From NCBI GenBank assembly GCA_040756515.1, contig JBFLYW010000001.1, positions 1 through 64,000 of the forward strand: 64,000 nucleotides of DNA, given 5' to 3'. Below, one piece after another: positions 16,490-25,002 of this stretch. The stretch is from DSXH01 sp020724325 (GTDB taxonomy: Bacteria; Bacteroidota; Ignavibacteria; Ignavibacteriales; Melioribacteraceae). The notes below the pieces were generated by a model that did not search any database, was not told where the DNA came from, and was given only the letters and a program-made list of their open reading frames with translations. Every line of letters begins with the position of its first letter. The first letter of the stretch is position 1. The position numbers were made by a program, and so were the translations under genes.

Positions 16490-17996
16490 AATTCTGAATT
16501 ACCCACTTATTGGATTTTGGAATTTCATTTTTAGATGTAGAAGAAGAAATATCATTATTTTTAATTAGTGCGGTCATAATAGCAGCAATCTCTTCAATGC
16601 TGCTTAAAGAATTCTCTTTCCATTTACCGGGGAGCAGAGGAAGGAATTCGTTATCAAGGAAATTAATATCGAATGAACCGTCCAAAAATGCTTTTTGTTT
16701 AAATATCCAGTTAAATGCAGGTATGTTAGTAATTACACCTGAGATTTGATACTCTATTAATGCTCTTTTCATTCGTGCAATAGCTTCATCCCTGTTACTT
16801 CCCCAAGTAGTAATTTTTGATAAAAGCGGATCGTAATAAATTGGTACCTCGCTCATTAGATCGATACCGCGGTCAATCCTCGTCCCGGGACCTGAAGTAA
16901 GTCTATGATGCAATATTTTACCTGTTGACGGCGCAAAGTTGTTATCAACATCCTCGGCATAAATTCTACACTCAATTGCATGTCCGTAAATTCTAAGATC
17001 AGATTGAATAATATCGAGTTTTTGTCCGGCAGCAATTTTTATCTGTAATTTTACCAGATCAATACCAGTTATCATTTCAGTAACCGGGTGTTCAACCTGA
17101 AGACGTGTATTCATTTCCAGAAAGTAAAAATTCTTATTTCTATCCATTAAAAATTCTATAGTTCCGGCATTATAGTAGTTACAGGATTTAGCCGCTGTTA
17201 TAGCCGCAGTAGTAATTTTTGAACGTGTAAATTCATCTACAAAAATGGAAGGGGCTTCTTCAATTACTTTTTGATGTCTCCGCTGAACGGAACATTCTCT
17301 TTCGAATAGATGAATATAATTACCGTGCTGATCTGCAAAAACCTGAACTTCAATATGTTTGGGATTAAGAATCAATTTTTCGATGTAGATTTCAGATTTA
17401 CCAAATGCTTTAAGCGACTCATTCTGAGCACGATTAAAGGATTCTTCAAATTCTGAATCGTTATAGACTTTCCTCATTCCTTTGCCGCCGCCTCCGGCAG
17501 AAGCTTTAAGCATTACAGGATAGCCGATTTCATTTGCAATTTTAATTCCTTCGCGATAGTCACTTAGCGGCTCAACAGTCCCCGGAACAATAGGAACGTT
17601 GTTATTCTTCATTAATTTTCTCGCAGAGGTTTTCTCACCCATCATTTCAACTGACTTAGAAGAAGGACCAATAAAAGTAACACCAGACTCTTCAACCATT
17701 TTAATAAATGCAGAATTCTCTGATAAGAAACCATAACCTGGATGAATAGAATCAGCTCCAATTTTTTTTGCGAGGTTAATTATTTTTTCTTTATTGAGGT
17801 AGGATTCGCTTGCAAGAGAGGGACCTAAAAAGTAAGCTTCATCGGCAATTCTAACATGCAAAGAATTTTTATCAACTTCCGAATAGATTGCAACAGAGTT
17901 AATGCCAAGTTCGCGGCACGCTTTAATAATTCTAACGGCAATTTCGCCTCTATTTGCAATCAATATTTTTTTAAACATATTATTTAAACTCGACAA
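16482..17996 (-). CDS. accC: Biotin carboxylase subunit
   Basis: A 504-aa ATP-grasp enzyme that carboxylates biotin on the carrier protein with bicarbonate and ATP. The N-terminus MFKKILIANRGEIAVRIIKA (from residue 7) is the family hallmark. The glycine-rich ATP loop MLKASAGGGGKGMRKV is near residue 160. The catalytic part FLEMNTRLQVEHPVTEM is near 290 and ECRIYAEDVDNNFAPSTG near 340. It runs about 50 residues longer than E. coli AccC, as in acyl-CoA carboxylase alpha chains. A start at residue 7 (Met of MFKKIL) is possible. The gene overlaps mutS2 by 17 bases. Confidence 0.92.
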   Translation of the reverse strand: MSSLNNMFKKILIANRGEIAVRIIKACRELGINSVAIYSEVDKNSLHVRIADEAYFLGPSLASESYLNKEKIINLAKKIGADSIHPGYGFLSENSAFIKMVEESGVTFIGPSSKSVEMMGEKTSARKLMKNNNVPIVPGTVEPLSDYREGIKIANEIGYPVMLKASAGGGGKGMRKVYNDSEFEESFNRAQNESLKAFGKSEIYIEKLILNPKHIEVQVFADQHGNYIHLFERECSVQRRHQKVIEEAPSIFVDEFTRSKITTAAITAAKSCNYYNAGTIEFLMDRNKNFYFLEMNTRLQVEHPVTEMITGIDLVKLQIKIAAGQKLDIIQSDLRIYGHAIECRIYAEDVDNNFAPSTGKILHHRLTSGPGTRIDRGIDLMSEVPIYYDPLLSKITTWGSNRDEAIARMKRALIEYQISGVITNIPAFNWIFKQKAFLDGSFDINFLDNEFLPLLPGKWKENSLSSIEEIAAIMTALIKNNDISSSTSKNEIPKSNKWVIQNYE

Positions 17997-20325
17997 TTGT
18001 TATTCCATCGCCGCCGTTTTCAATATTAGCATAATAAAATTTTTTTACGTGTCTGTATTCCTTCAGAATGGATTGAACAAGAATTTTTAGTGCCCCTGTT
18101 CCCTTTCCATGAAGTATTTCTACACGGTCTATTCCATTCATGTTAGAGCTGTCAAGAAACTTCAGTATTTCAAGTTCAGATTCATCGGTTCTTTTACCAC
18201 GGATATCCAAACGGTAATTTTGTTCATTCATAATTTCGTGCGTGAAATATTTCAGAGATTCATGTTCCTGTTTTTTAGCAGGAATTAATTCAGAATACCG
18301 TGCTTTTATTTTTAATGAACCGATTGTAAGAACTGCTCTATCCTTTTCTGCATTCAATTCCTCAATAACGCCAATAGAATTAGTGTCTTTAATCGAAGCA
18401 TAATCTCCAATTTTGAACTGATAGTTCTTCTCCGGTTTAATCTTCCCTTTCGTAAAAATCCCTTCTGCTTCTTCCTTTAAATTTCTGATCAAGTCCTTTT
18501 CTTTTTTTATTACTTCTTTTTTAGCATTCGATTCGCGGATATTTTTGATTGCGGTTTCAATTTTTTTGTTTATATCCATCAAATACGTTTCGGCTTTTTC
18601 TCTTGTCTGATCCAGAATTTCTTTTTTCTGTTTTTCTAATTTATCAACTTTATCCTGGTATAAGTTAGTCAATCCCCTCAATCGAGCATTTTCTATTTCA
18701 AGCCGGTTCAACTGTTCTCTTAAATCCTTCGATTTTAATTCGAGGTTTGCAAGGAATTCTTCAATCTTAGTTTTATCAATATCGAGATATTCTTTAGACA
18801 AGTTAATAAAATTCTGATCAAAACCAATTCTACCGGCAACTTCGAAAGCATAACTTGAACCCGGAATTCCCTGATTAAAACGGTAAGTCGGTTTTAAATT
18901 CTCTGTATCAAATTCCATAGATGCATTTTGAAAAAGATCGAGCTGATTAGCAACAATTTTTAATGCACCATGATGTGTAGTAGCAATTACTCTGGCGCCT
19001 TTATCTCGTAATGTTATTAAAATACCAGCTGCAATTGCCGAACCTTCAGTAGGATCTGTACCCGTACCAACTTCATCAATCAGAACAAGCGAATTACTAT
19101 CCGAGCATTCGAGTATTCTTTTAATATTTGTAAGATGTGAGCTGAACGTACTCAATTCATCTTCAATTGATTGTGCATCACCAATATCAACAAGTACATT
19201 ATCAAAAAAGTGAAGATTGGTATCCGGGTGAACAGGAACGGGAATTCCCGATTGTGCAAGAAGTACAATAAGACCAACCGTTTTTAGAGTAACTGTTTTA
19301 CCGCCGGCGTTTGGTCCGGTAATAAGAACAATCCGTTCCTTCTTCAGTTTAAGGTTTAGAGGAACGGCATTTTCAAAACCGATTCTCTTCAATAAAACGG
19401 GATGCCTTGCTTCAATAAGCTCAAGAGTTCTCGTTTTATCGAAAGTAGGACATGCACCAATAATTTCGATAGAATAATTAGCACGGGCAAATATTGAATC
19501 GAGCTCGGAAATTGAATCGAGGGATTTTCTAAGTTCGCCGCTAACTTCACTGATTTTAACGGTAAGATTTTTGAGAATTTTTTCGATCTCTCTTTTTTCA
19601 GCAAAGTTGAGAGATAAAATTTCATTATTTAACTCGAGCGTTTCTTCCGGTTCAACATATACTGTTTGACCTGTTGCAGATTCGGAATGAACAAAGCCCC
19701 GCACGTGGCGTTTATGTTCGGATTTGATGGGTAGAACAATCCTTCCATCCCTCAAAGTAATATACTCTTCCTGAACGAGATAAGAATCGCTTAGCTGTTT
19801 AAGAAGTTTGTTAACCATTTTTCGTAATTGGGTTTCCTTCTCGCGTATTTCGATTCTTATTTCTTTGAGTCGAGGCGTAGCGTCATCGCGTATCTCACCG
19901 GTTTCTGTAAATACTCTGGATATCTGATGTTCAAATACTTTATCTACAAAGAGACTATCGCGGAAATCAGAAAGCAGATTGACCTCTGAATCGCGCGATT
20001 TTAAGAATTGGGATAACTTTCTAGATATCTGGGCAAGCTTCAATACTTCAAGAATCTGACGCGAAGGTATAATCGTTCCTTCTATTCGTGAACGTGATAA
20101 TGTTCCAGATAAATCGGGAATATATTCAAGAGGCGGAAGATCATTCTTAATTAGTATTTCTTTTGCTTCAGTTACTCTTTTGCCATCTCTTTCGGCTAAC
20201 TCAACAGATGAAAAAGGAGTTGTATTAAGAATTTTTTCTTTACCGTTATCAGTAATGGAATAACGTGTGATGTAAGTAAGTACTTTACCATATTCAAGTT
20301 TTTCTAATGTCTCGCGCGAAATCAT
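17980..20325 (-). CDS. mutS2: MutS2 family DNA mismatch/ribosome-rescue ATPase
   Basis: A 781-aa protein. Core MutS domains lead to the Walker A loop ITGPNAGGKTVTLKTVGL near residue 335 and the Walker B LVLIDEVGTGTDPTEG near 415. A long coiled coil (about 510-620) and a C-terminal Smr domain follow, with LDIRGKRTDESE near 705 and HGKGTGAL near 740. MutS2 suppresses homologous recombination and, in Bacillus, splits collided ribosomes; the Smr domain is a nuclease. Length is normal. It is in a tight run with cvpA-like and accC genes. Confidence 0.95.
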   Translation of the reverse strand: MISRETLEKLEYGKVLTYITRYSITDNGKEKILNTTPFSSVELAERDGKRVTEAKEILIKNDLPPLEYIPDLSGTLSRSRIEGTIIPSRQILEVLKLAQISRKLSQFLKSRDSEVNLLSDFRDSLFVDKVFEHQISRVFTETGEIRDDATPRLKEIRIEIREKETQLRKMVNKLLKQLSDSYLVQEEYITLRDGRIVLPIKSEHKRHVRGFVHSESATGQTVYVEPEETLELNNEILSLNFAEKREIEKILKNLTVKISEVSGELRKSLDSISELDSIFARANYSIEIIGACPTFDKTRTLELIEARHPVLLKRIGFENAVPLNLKLKKERIVLITGPNAGGKTVTLKTVGLIVLLAQSGIPVPVHPDTNLHFFDNVLVDIGDAQSIEDELSTFSSHLTNIKRILECSDSNSLVLIDEVGTGTDPTEGSAIAAGILITLRDKGARVIATTHHGALKIVANQLDLFQNASMEFDTENLKPTYRFNQGIPGSSYAFEVAGRIGFDQNFINLSKEYLDIDKTKIEEFLANLELKSKDLREQLNRLEIENARLRGLTNLYQDKVDKLEKQKKEILDQTREKAETYLMDINKKIETAIKNIRESNAKKEVIKKEKDLIRNLKEEAEGIFTKGKIKPEKNYQFKIGDYASIKDTNSIGVIEELNAEKDRAVLTIGSLKIKARYSELIPAKKQEHESLKYFTHEIMNEQNYRLDIRGKRTDESELEILKFLDSSNMNGIDRVEILHGKGTGALKILVQSILKEYRHVKKFYYANIENGGDGITIVEFK

Positions 20326-20327
20326 AT

Positions 20328-20873
20328 CTATTTTATAGAATCATTTTGTGATTTAGATATACCGTCTTTGTCTTCGATAATACTTTTAATTATTTCTGAA
20401 CCTTTTTCCTTTTGTCCCATAACAAGATCTACAGATAAGGGAATAAGATTATAAACCGATTTATATAGAAGCGAATTATTGCCGGTTGACTTATCGGGAA
20501 AGCCAAATATTTTTAAGACAAGTAAGAGTCCGCTAATAAAAAATGTAATTTGGATAATACCAATAACACCGCCAGTAAACTGATTAATAAAGAGATTAAT
20601 TTTATCCGATGGATGAACAAGCCGTTTTATAATAGATGCAATTAAAATAGTAACCAAAAAAATTAGTAAGCTTGCTATAACGTTAGAAAAATACTCGTCC
20701 TGGTTAAATATAGGTTCAAGAATTTTTCCAAAGTCATCTGCAAATTTATAAGCAAGTAAAATAGCAGCAATAAGCCCGGTTAGACCGATAATCTTTCTTA
20801 CCAATCCGTCTTTAAAGCCGAGTATAAAACCAATTATTGCTGCAACAAAAATAAAATAATCGATATAATTCAA
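20328..20873 (-). CDS. CvpA family membrane protein
   Basis: A 181-aa inner-membrane protein with four predicted helices. The N-terminus NYIDYFIFVAAIIGFILGFK followed by DGLVRKIIGLTGLIAAILLA matches the CvpA domain. The colicin V production family has poorly known roles in envelope stability. The C-terminal 40 residues are polar and cytosolic. It overlaps the YqeY-like gene by 4 bases and precedes mutS2 by 2, so the three are co-transcribed. Confidence 0.88.
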   Translation of the reverse strand: MNYIDYFIFVAAIIGFILGFKDGLVRKIIGLTGLIAAILLAYKFADDFGKILEPIFNQDEYFSNVIASLLIFLVTILIASIIKRLVHPSDKINLFINQFTGGVIGIIQITFFISGLLLVLKIFGFPDKSTGNNSLLYKSVYNLIPLSVDLVMGQKEKGSEIIKSIIEDKDGISKSQNDSIK

Positions 20874-21322
20874 TTACCGCTCAATATCTTTTCAACAATT
20901 TCTTTTATTATTTTTCCATCGGCTTTTCCTTTAAGATTTTTAGCTGCCATAGGCATTAGTTTAGGAAAATCCTCTTTTACTTTAGCACCAATTTCATCTG
21001 CATACTTTTTAACTTCTGCAAAGATTTCATTATAAGAGAGTTGTTTAGGCAGGAACTCTTCTATAACCTTTAATTCCAGAATTTCTTTTTCAGCAAGTTC
21101 GGTTCGGTTTGCATTCTGGAATTGTTCAATCGATTCTTTCCTTTTTTTAGCCGCAGAAGTCAACAATTTTAATTCATCATCCGGAGTAAGTTCTTTTGCG
21201 ACGCCGCTTTTTTCAAATTCTAGAATAAGGGCACGTAAAGAACGGATTGTTTCCAATCTAATTTTATCACCAGATTTCAAAGCAGACTTAAGTTCATCAT
21301 TAATAATATCTTTAAGACTCAT
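20870..21322 (-). CDS. GatB/YqeY domain-containing protein
   Basis: A 150-aa YqeY-type protein: SLKDIINDELKSALKSGDKI, LETIRSLRALILEFEK, ELTPDDELKLLTSAAKKRKE and the C-terminal GKADGKIIKEIVEKIL. It shares the tail domain of the amidotransferase GatB that touches tRNA. The free-standing form may assist tRNA-dependent amidation, but its role is not settled. Length and motifs are normal for the family. Confidence 0.93.
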   Translation of the reverse strand: MSLKDIINDELKSALKSGDKIRLETIRSLRALILEFEKSGVAKELTPDDELKLLTSAAKKRKESIEQFQNANRTELAEKEILELKVIEEFLPKQLSYNEIFAEVKKYADEIGAKVKEDFPKLMPMAAKNLKGKADGKIIKEIVEKILSGN

Positions 21323-21331
21323 ACAAACCTC

Positions 21332-21366
21332 AAAAAAAAAGGTAGGCCATTAAGAAATAACCTACC
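21332..21366 (-). terminator. Rho-independent terminator after the ExbD pair
   Basis: On the minus strand GGTAGG...CCTACC (14-base loop) is followed by a run of nine T. It separates the ExbB/ExbD genes from the yqeY-cvpA-mutS2 run. Confidence 0.8.
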
Positions 21367-21388
21367 TCCAATTCATAAAAAAGAATTA

Positions 21389-21802
21389 TTATATTTTCAG
21401 AAGAGTGGAATAATTAATTCTAAGGCAGGAAGCTTTTCTTAATTCTTGCTGAATATCTGTAACAACTCCCATCTGAGAACTTTTATCTATACGAAGAGAA
21501 ACAATTACGTTAGGCAGAGCCACTCTTTTGGCGTACATAATTTTCTGAATCTCCTCCAATTTGGTTAAGCTATCGTTAACCTGAATTCTTCCATCCTGTC
21601 CAACCCAAATATAAGAGACCAATCTTCTATTCTCAATTTTTTCAATTGCTTTAGCTTCAGGTAGTCTGAAACTAACAAGAACGTCAACTTCTCTAAGAGT
21701 AGTAGTAACCATAAAGAACAAAAGGAGCATAAAGACTATATCGGGTAAAGAAGCAGTAGGAATACTCTGTTTTGTACTGGCTCTCTTTTTTTCAAATTTC
21801 AT
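21389..21802 (-). CDS. ExbD/TolR biopolymer transport protein (second copy)
   Basis: A 137-aa protein with one transmembrane helix (LPDIVFMLLLFFMVTTTLRE, about residues 19-38) and a periplasmic domain. The helix holds the conserved Asp (residue 21) that takes part in proton flow through the ExbB/ExbD motor. It lies 18 bases after the first ExbD gene. The two paralogues could form a heteromeric motor or serve different TonB-like partners. No TonB gene is in the window. Confidence 0.92.
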   Translation of the reverse strand: MKFEKKRASTKQSIPTASLPDIVFMLLLFFMVTTTLREVDVLVSFRLPEAKAIEKIENRRLVSYIWVGQDGRIQVNDSLTKLEEIQKIMYAKRVALPNVIVSLRIDKSSQMGVVTDIQQELRKASCLRINYSTLLKI

Positions 21803-21820
21803 TCTATAAATCCTCTAAAA

Positions 21821-22366
21821 TTATTTTTTTACAGCTTCAGGTTCAGCAATACTAATTGTAATAGGAATCTTATCTCTAATTTCTTTCATCTCATCGCTCC
21901 GTTCATCAATATCGATAAATCTTTTGCCAAGTCTATTTATTGCATATTCGGATCTAACCTGAAAATAAGCGTCCTTTATTTGATCGAGCGCCTGAATATA
22001 CAAATTGTAATCCGTTTTCCGATCCGTTTTAACAGAAACAACCAGCTTTTTATTAGCAGGCAGATCAATCTTGCTCTCAATTCTTGGTTTCAAAGTTTTT
22101 GAAATTTGAGGAATAGCAATAATCTCGTTGTTAAGTAGAACATCGCCGTTTTCATTGATTAGAACCGCAGCTAATCTATCTTTAGAGATAGGAACTAATT
22201 CCTGCTGATCAGGCGGAGTATATTCAGGTAAAGTAAGACCAATACCTGTATCAACATCGATAACCGTAGAAACCAAAAAGAATAACAGGAGCAGGAAAGA
22301 AATATCTGCCATAGAGCTAGTAGGAATTTCGGCATCAGGCAATTTCTTCTTTTTCAGTGTAATCAT
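21821..22366 (-). CDS. ExbD/TolR biopolymer transport protein (first copy)
   Basis: A 181-aa ExbD. The transmembrane helix MADISFLLLLFFLVSTVIDV (about residues 19-38) has the proton-carrying Asp at 21. The C-terminal periplasmic domain (VSVKTDRKTDYNLYIQALDQ) is longer than usual, with an extra charged tail (residues 140-181, RFIDIDERSDEMKEI). It lies 14 bases after the ExbB gene. Longer ExbD forms of this kind are frequent in Bacteroidota, where two ExbD genes follow one ExbB. Confidence 0.93.
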   Translation of the reverse strand: MITLKKKKLPDAEIPTSSMADISFLLLLFFLVSTVIDVDTGIGLTLPEYTPPDQQELVPISKDRLAAVLINENGDVLLNNEIIAIPQISKTLKPRIESKIDLPANKKLVVSVKTDRKTDYNLYIQALDQIKDAYFQVRSEYAINRLGKRFIDIDERSDEMKEIRDKIPITISIAEPEAVKK

Positions 22367-22380
22367 TTTTATTCTCTAAA

Positions 22381-23067
22381 TTATTTCTTCTTTATTTCGT
22401 AAAGAGCATCGATTAATTCGATAGAACTTTCTTCCATATCGGCAACTATTCTATCGATTCTAGAAACGAAGTAGTTATAGAATGTTTGAAGAATCATTGC
22501 AACGATAAGACCGAATAAAGTAGTTAACAAAGCTACCGAGATACCACCTGCAACAATTGAAGGAGAGATTTGAGCAGCTTCTTTGATAGCATCGAATGCC
22601 TGAATCATACCTTGAACTGTTCCGGTAAAACCAAGCATAGGAGCCAAACTGATGAATAAGGAGATCCAAATTAGTCCTCTTTCAAGGAATCCCATTTCGA
22701 TTGCGCCGTAAGCCATGATAGCTTTTTCAGCAGCTTCCAAACCTTCGTCTGCTCTTAAAAGACCAGCATGGAAAACAGATGCTGCAGAACCTCTTGTGTT
22801 CTCACAAAGTTTAATTGCTTCCTGAACACCGCCTTTTGTTAAAGCGTCTTTAACTTGAACTACAAATTTCTTTGTATTCATTGTTGCACGGCTCAAAGTC
22901 CAAAATCTTTCGATTGCAAATCCAAGCCCCACCACTAAGCAACCAAGAATTGGCCACATGAATAATCCGCCTTCTATAAACTTTTGCTGTAAGTAACCAA
23001 TTGTGCTTTGTTCTTGAACTTGTGCCAATACAAATGATAGTATTCCGGTAATCTCTGCTATTTGCAT
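22381..23067 (-). CDS. MotA/TolQ/ExbB proton channel family protein
   Basis: A 228-aa inner-membrane protein and stator of the TonB-type motor. A first helix lies near residues 35-55 (FMWPILGCLVVGLGFAIERF). A cytosolic loop follows, then two helices with the signature LISLAPMLGFTGTVQGMIQA near 135-155 and GGISVALLTTLFGLIVAMIL near 173-192. It heads the ExbB-ExbD-ExbD operon. A signal-like N-terminus (about 20 residues) precedes the first helix. Confidence 0.93.
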   Translation of the reverse strand: MQIAEITGILSFVLAQVQEQSTIGYLQQKFIEGGLFMWPILGCLVVGLGFAIERFWTLSRATMNTKKFVVQVKDALTKGGVQEAIKLCENTRGSAASVFHAGLLRADEGLEAAEKAIMAYGAIEMGFLERGLIWISLFISLAPMLGFTGTVQGMIQAFDAIKEAAQISPSIVAGGISVALLTTLFGLIVAMILQTFYNYFVSRIDRIVADMEESSIELIDALYEIKKK

Positions 23068-23195
23068 AAAGAAAAGCCTCCGATATTGTTATAAATTAAA
23101 AAATATGTAAAAACTTGCGAATTCTCTAAAAAAGATGTGGGTAACATTAATTAAATGAGGTAAAAAAGTCAATAAATAATTTTTTCCTCTTTTTA

Positions 23196-23873
23196 TTATT
23201 CCGTTTTTTTTGATTGCGGTAATTCAAATACATTTCCGTTTATTACTTCGTGATTATTAAAAATTTCCTCGGCTAATTTACAAATGTTCTCTTTCGGAAT
23301 TAGTAAAGAATTCTCTTTTACCAACTTCCTATTCTCTTCAGAATCAATTATATAAGGTGCGATTGAATTGAATGTTAAGTTTGCATCTTTATTTTCCGAC
23401 ACAAGCAGTTTGGTCAAATAGTTGATTGCATTTTTAGAAATGCTGTATGCTGCTTTATTCGGTTCCGGGTAAATGCCCGATAAAGCTCCTATAACAATAA
23501 ATGATCCGCCTTTGCCACTCTTACTTAATCGAATAAAATTTTTTGCAATTAAAAAAGTCGTTGTTAGGTTGATGTCAATCATCCTTTTAAAATCGATTAG
23601 CCGAGTCTCCGAAATATTACTGCCTCCGGAATATCCGCCAACAGTATTAAGCAAACAATAAAAATTATTTTCCGACCGCTCAATTTGAGCAAAAGCTTTT
23701 TCAACATTATCTTCATCGGTAAGATCGTTTACTAAAAATAGTTTCCCTTTAGAATGCTCAACCTGTTTACGGCTGAAGAAATAATAGCCGTCATATTTCT
23801 TATTAAGAAAAAATTTAACTGCAGCCCTTCCAAGATTACCTGAAGTACCAAAGAGAATAAATATTTTTTTCAC
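23196..23873 (-). CDS. Short-chain dehydrogenase/reductase
   Basis: A 225-aa NAD(P)-dependent oxidoreductase. The nucleotide loop FGTSGNLGRAAV (residues 8-19) is a variant of the usual TGxxxGIG. The catalytic Ser is in VIGALSGIY near 128, and the YxxxK pair is in AAYSISKNAINYL near 141-145. The C-terminal substrate region is short. The substrate is unknown. It follows the endonuclease gene by 4 bases. Confidence 0.88.
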   Translation of the reverse strand: MKKIFILFGTSGNLGRAAVKFFLNKKYDGYYFFSRKQVEHSKGKLFLVNDLTDEDNVEKAFAQIERSENNFYCLLNTVGGYSGGSNISETRLIDFKRMIDINLTTTFLIAKNFIRLSKSGKGGSFIVIGALSGIYPEPNKAAYSISKNAINYLTKLLVSENKDANLTFNSIAPYIIDSEENRKLVKENSLLIPKENICKLAEEIFNNHEVINGNVFELPQSKKTE

Positions 23874-23877
23874 TTTA

Positions 23878-24921
23878 TTATTTTTCTTTCAGTAAAATAA
23901 ATTTAGCACCAACCGGAAAGTGATCGCTGTAACCGCCAATATATCTATTACCAGAATATGTTGGAAGCGGGCCGTCTTTTCTACTGCCTTCTTTAGAGAC
24001 CATGAATTCGGGCTTGATTACACTAAAGGAGTTGCAGATGTATTCAATATCCTTTCCATCTTTCAATGAAGATGAAATAATTATCTGATCTATCATATTC
24101 CAGGCAGAGCCAAACAGATACGAGCCTTCGCCTTTAGTTTTAGATTTATAAGAAAGGTTGAGCAATCCAATTTCATTTTTCGTTGAATCGCAATCAAAAT
24201 CTTTCGCGCCAAGTATTTGAATTATTGATCTATTATCTGGTTCGTCATTAAAATCACCCAACAGAATTATTCTGCTCTTCTTATCCTCATCAAAAAGCTT
24301 TTCCAAATATTCCATAAGAGTTTTAGCAGCAGCAATTCTATTTGGTTCGGATTTAGCTTCACCACCTCTTCTAGAAGGCCAGTGATTAACGAAGAAATGA
24401 ATAATAGAATTATCCCGCAAAAATTTTAGAGTAACGTGAAGAATATAACGTGTAGGTATTCCTGTTGGAATATTGACACGGATAGTATCAATATCAACAA
24501 TGCCAAAAACATTCCGGTCAAAGATCAGCGCCGCATCAATTCCTCTTTGATCTGGAGAATCTCTATGAGCAATAATATAATCCCTATCCTTAAATTTATA
24601 AATAAGCCATTTAATAACGTTTATGTTCTCCACTTCTAAAAGTCCAATTACATCCGGTCCGCATCCATCATTCATGTAATTAATAACTTTAGCAAGGTTA
24701 CCAAGTTTATGTTGAAAACGGTCTTCTGTCCATTGATTATCACCCTCAGGTAAAAAATCTTCATCATTTGTTTCCGGATTGTCAAATGTATCGAAAAGAT
24801 TTTCGATATTCCATGATGCAACATAGAACGTGTTATCATTTTCTTTAATCTGGGCAATGGAATAATTAATAAAGACAAACAAGAAATAAATAATTCCGGT
24901 TGTAGTAAGTTTTTTATTCAT
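23878..24921 (-). CDS. Secreted endonuclease/exonuclease/phosphatase family protein
   Basis: A 347-aa metal-dependent phosphoesterase of the DNase I-like fold. The signal peptide is residues 1-23 (ending YSIAQ). Motifs in order: SWNIENLFDTFDNP near 36, the metal Glu in IGLLEVEN near 96, NHWPSRRGG near 180, LLGDFNDEPDN near 220 and SDHFPVGAKF near the end. Exported members act as nucleases or phosphodiesterases for nutrient scavenging. All catalytic residues are in place. Confidence 0.9.
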   Translation of the reverse strand: MNKKLTTTGIIYFLFVFINYSIAQIKENDNTFYVASWNIENLFDTFDNPETNDEDFLPEGDNQWTEDRFQHKLGNLAKVINYMNDGCGPDVIGLLEVENINVIKWLIYKFKDRDYIIAHRDSPDQRGIDAALIFDRNVFGIVDIDTIRVNIPTGIPTRYILHVTLKFLRDNSIIHFFVNHWPSRRGGEAKSEPNRIAAAKTLMEYLEKLFDEDKKSRIILLGDFNDEPDNRSIIQILGAKDFDCDSTKNEIGLLNLSYKSKTKGEGSYLFGSAWNMIDQIIISSSLKDGKDIEYICNSFSVIKPEFMVSKEGSRKDGPLPTYSGNRYIGGYSDHFPVGAKFILLKEK

Positions 24922-25002
24922 TTTGTTTTATGGTTATTGATGTAATGAATATTTATTTTCGCTGTAAAATATAAACAAAATAGATAAGAGCCGAAAATTA
25001 AG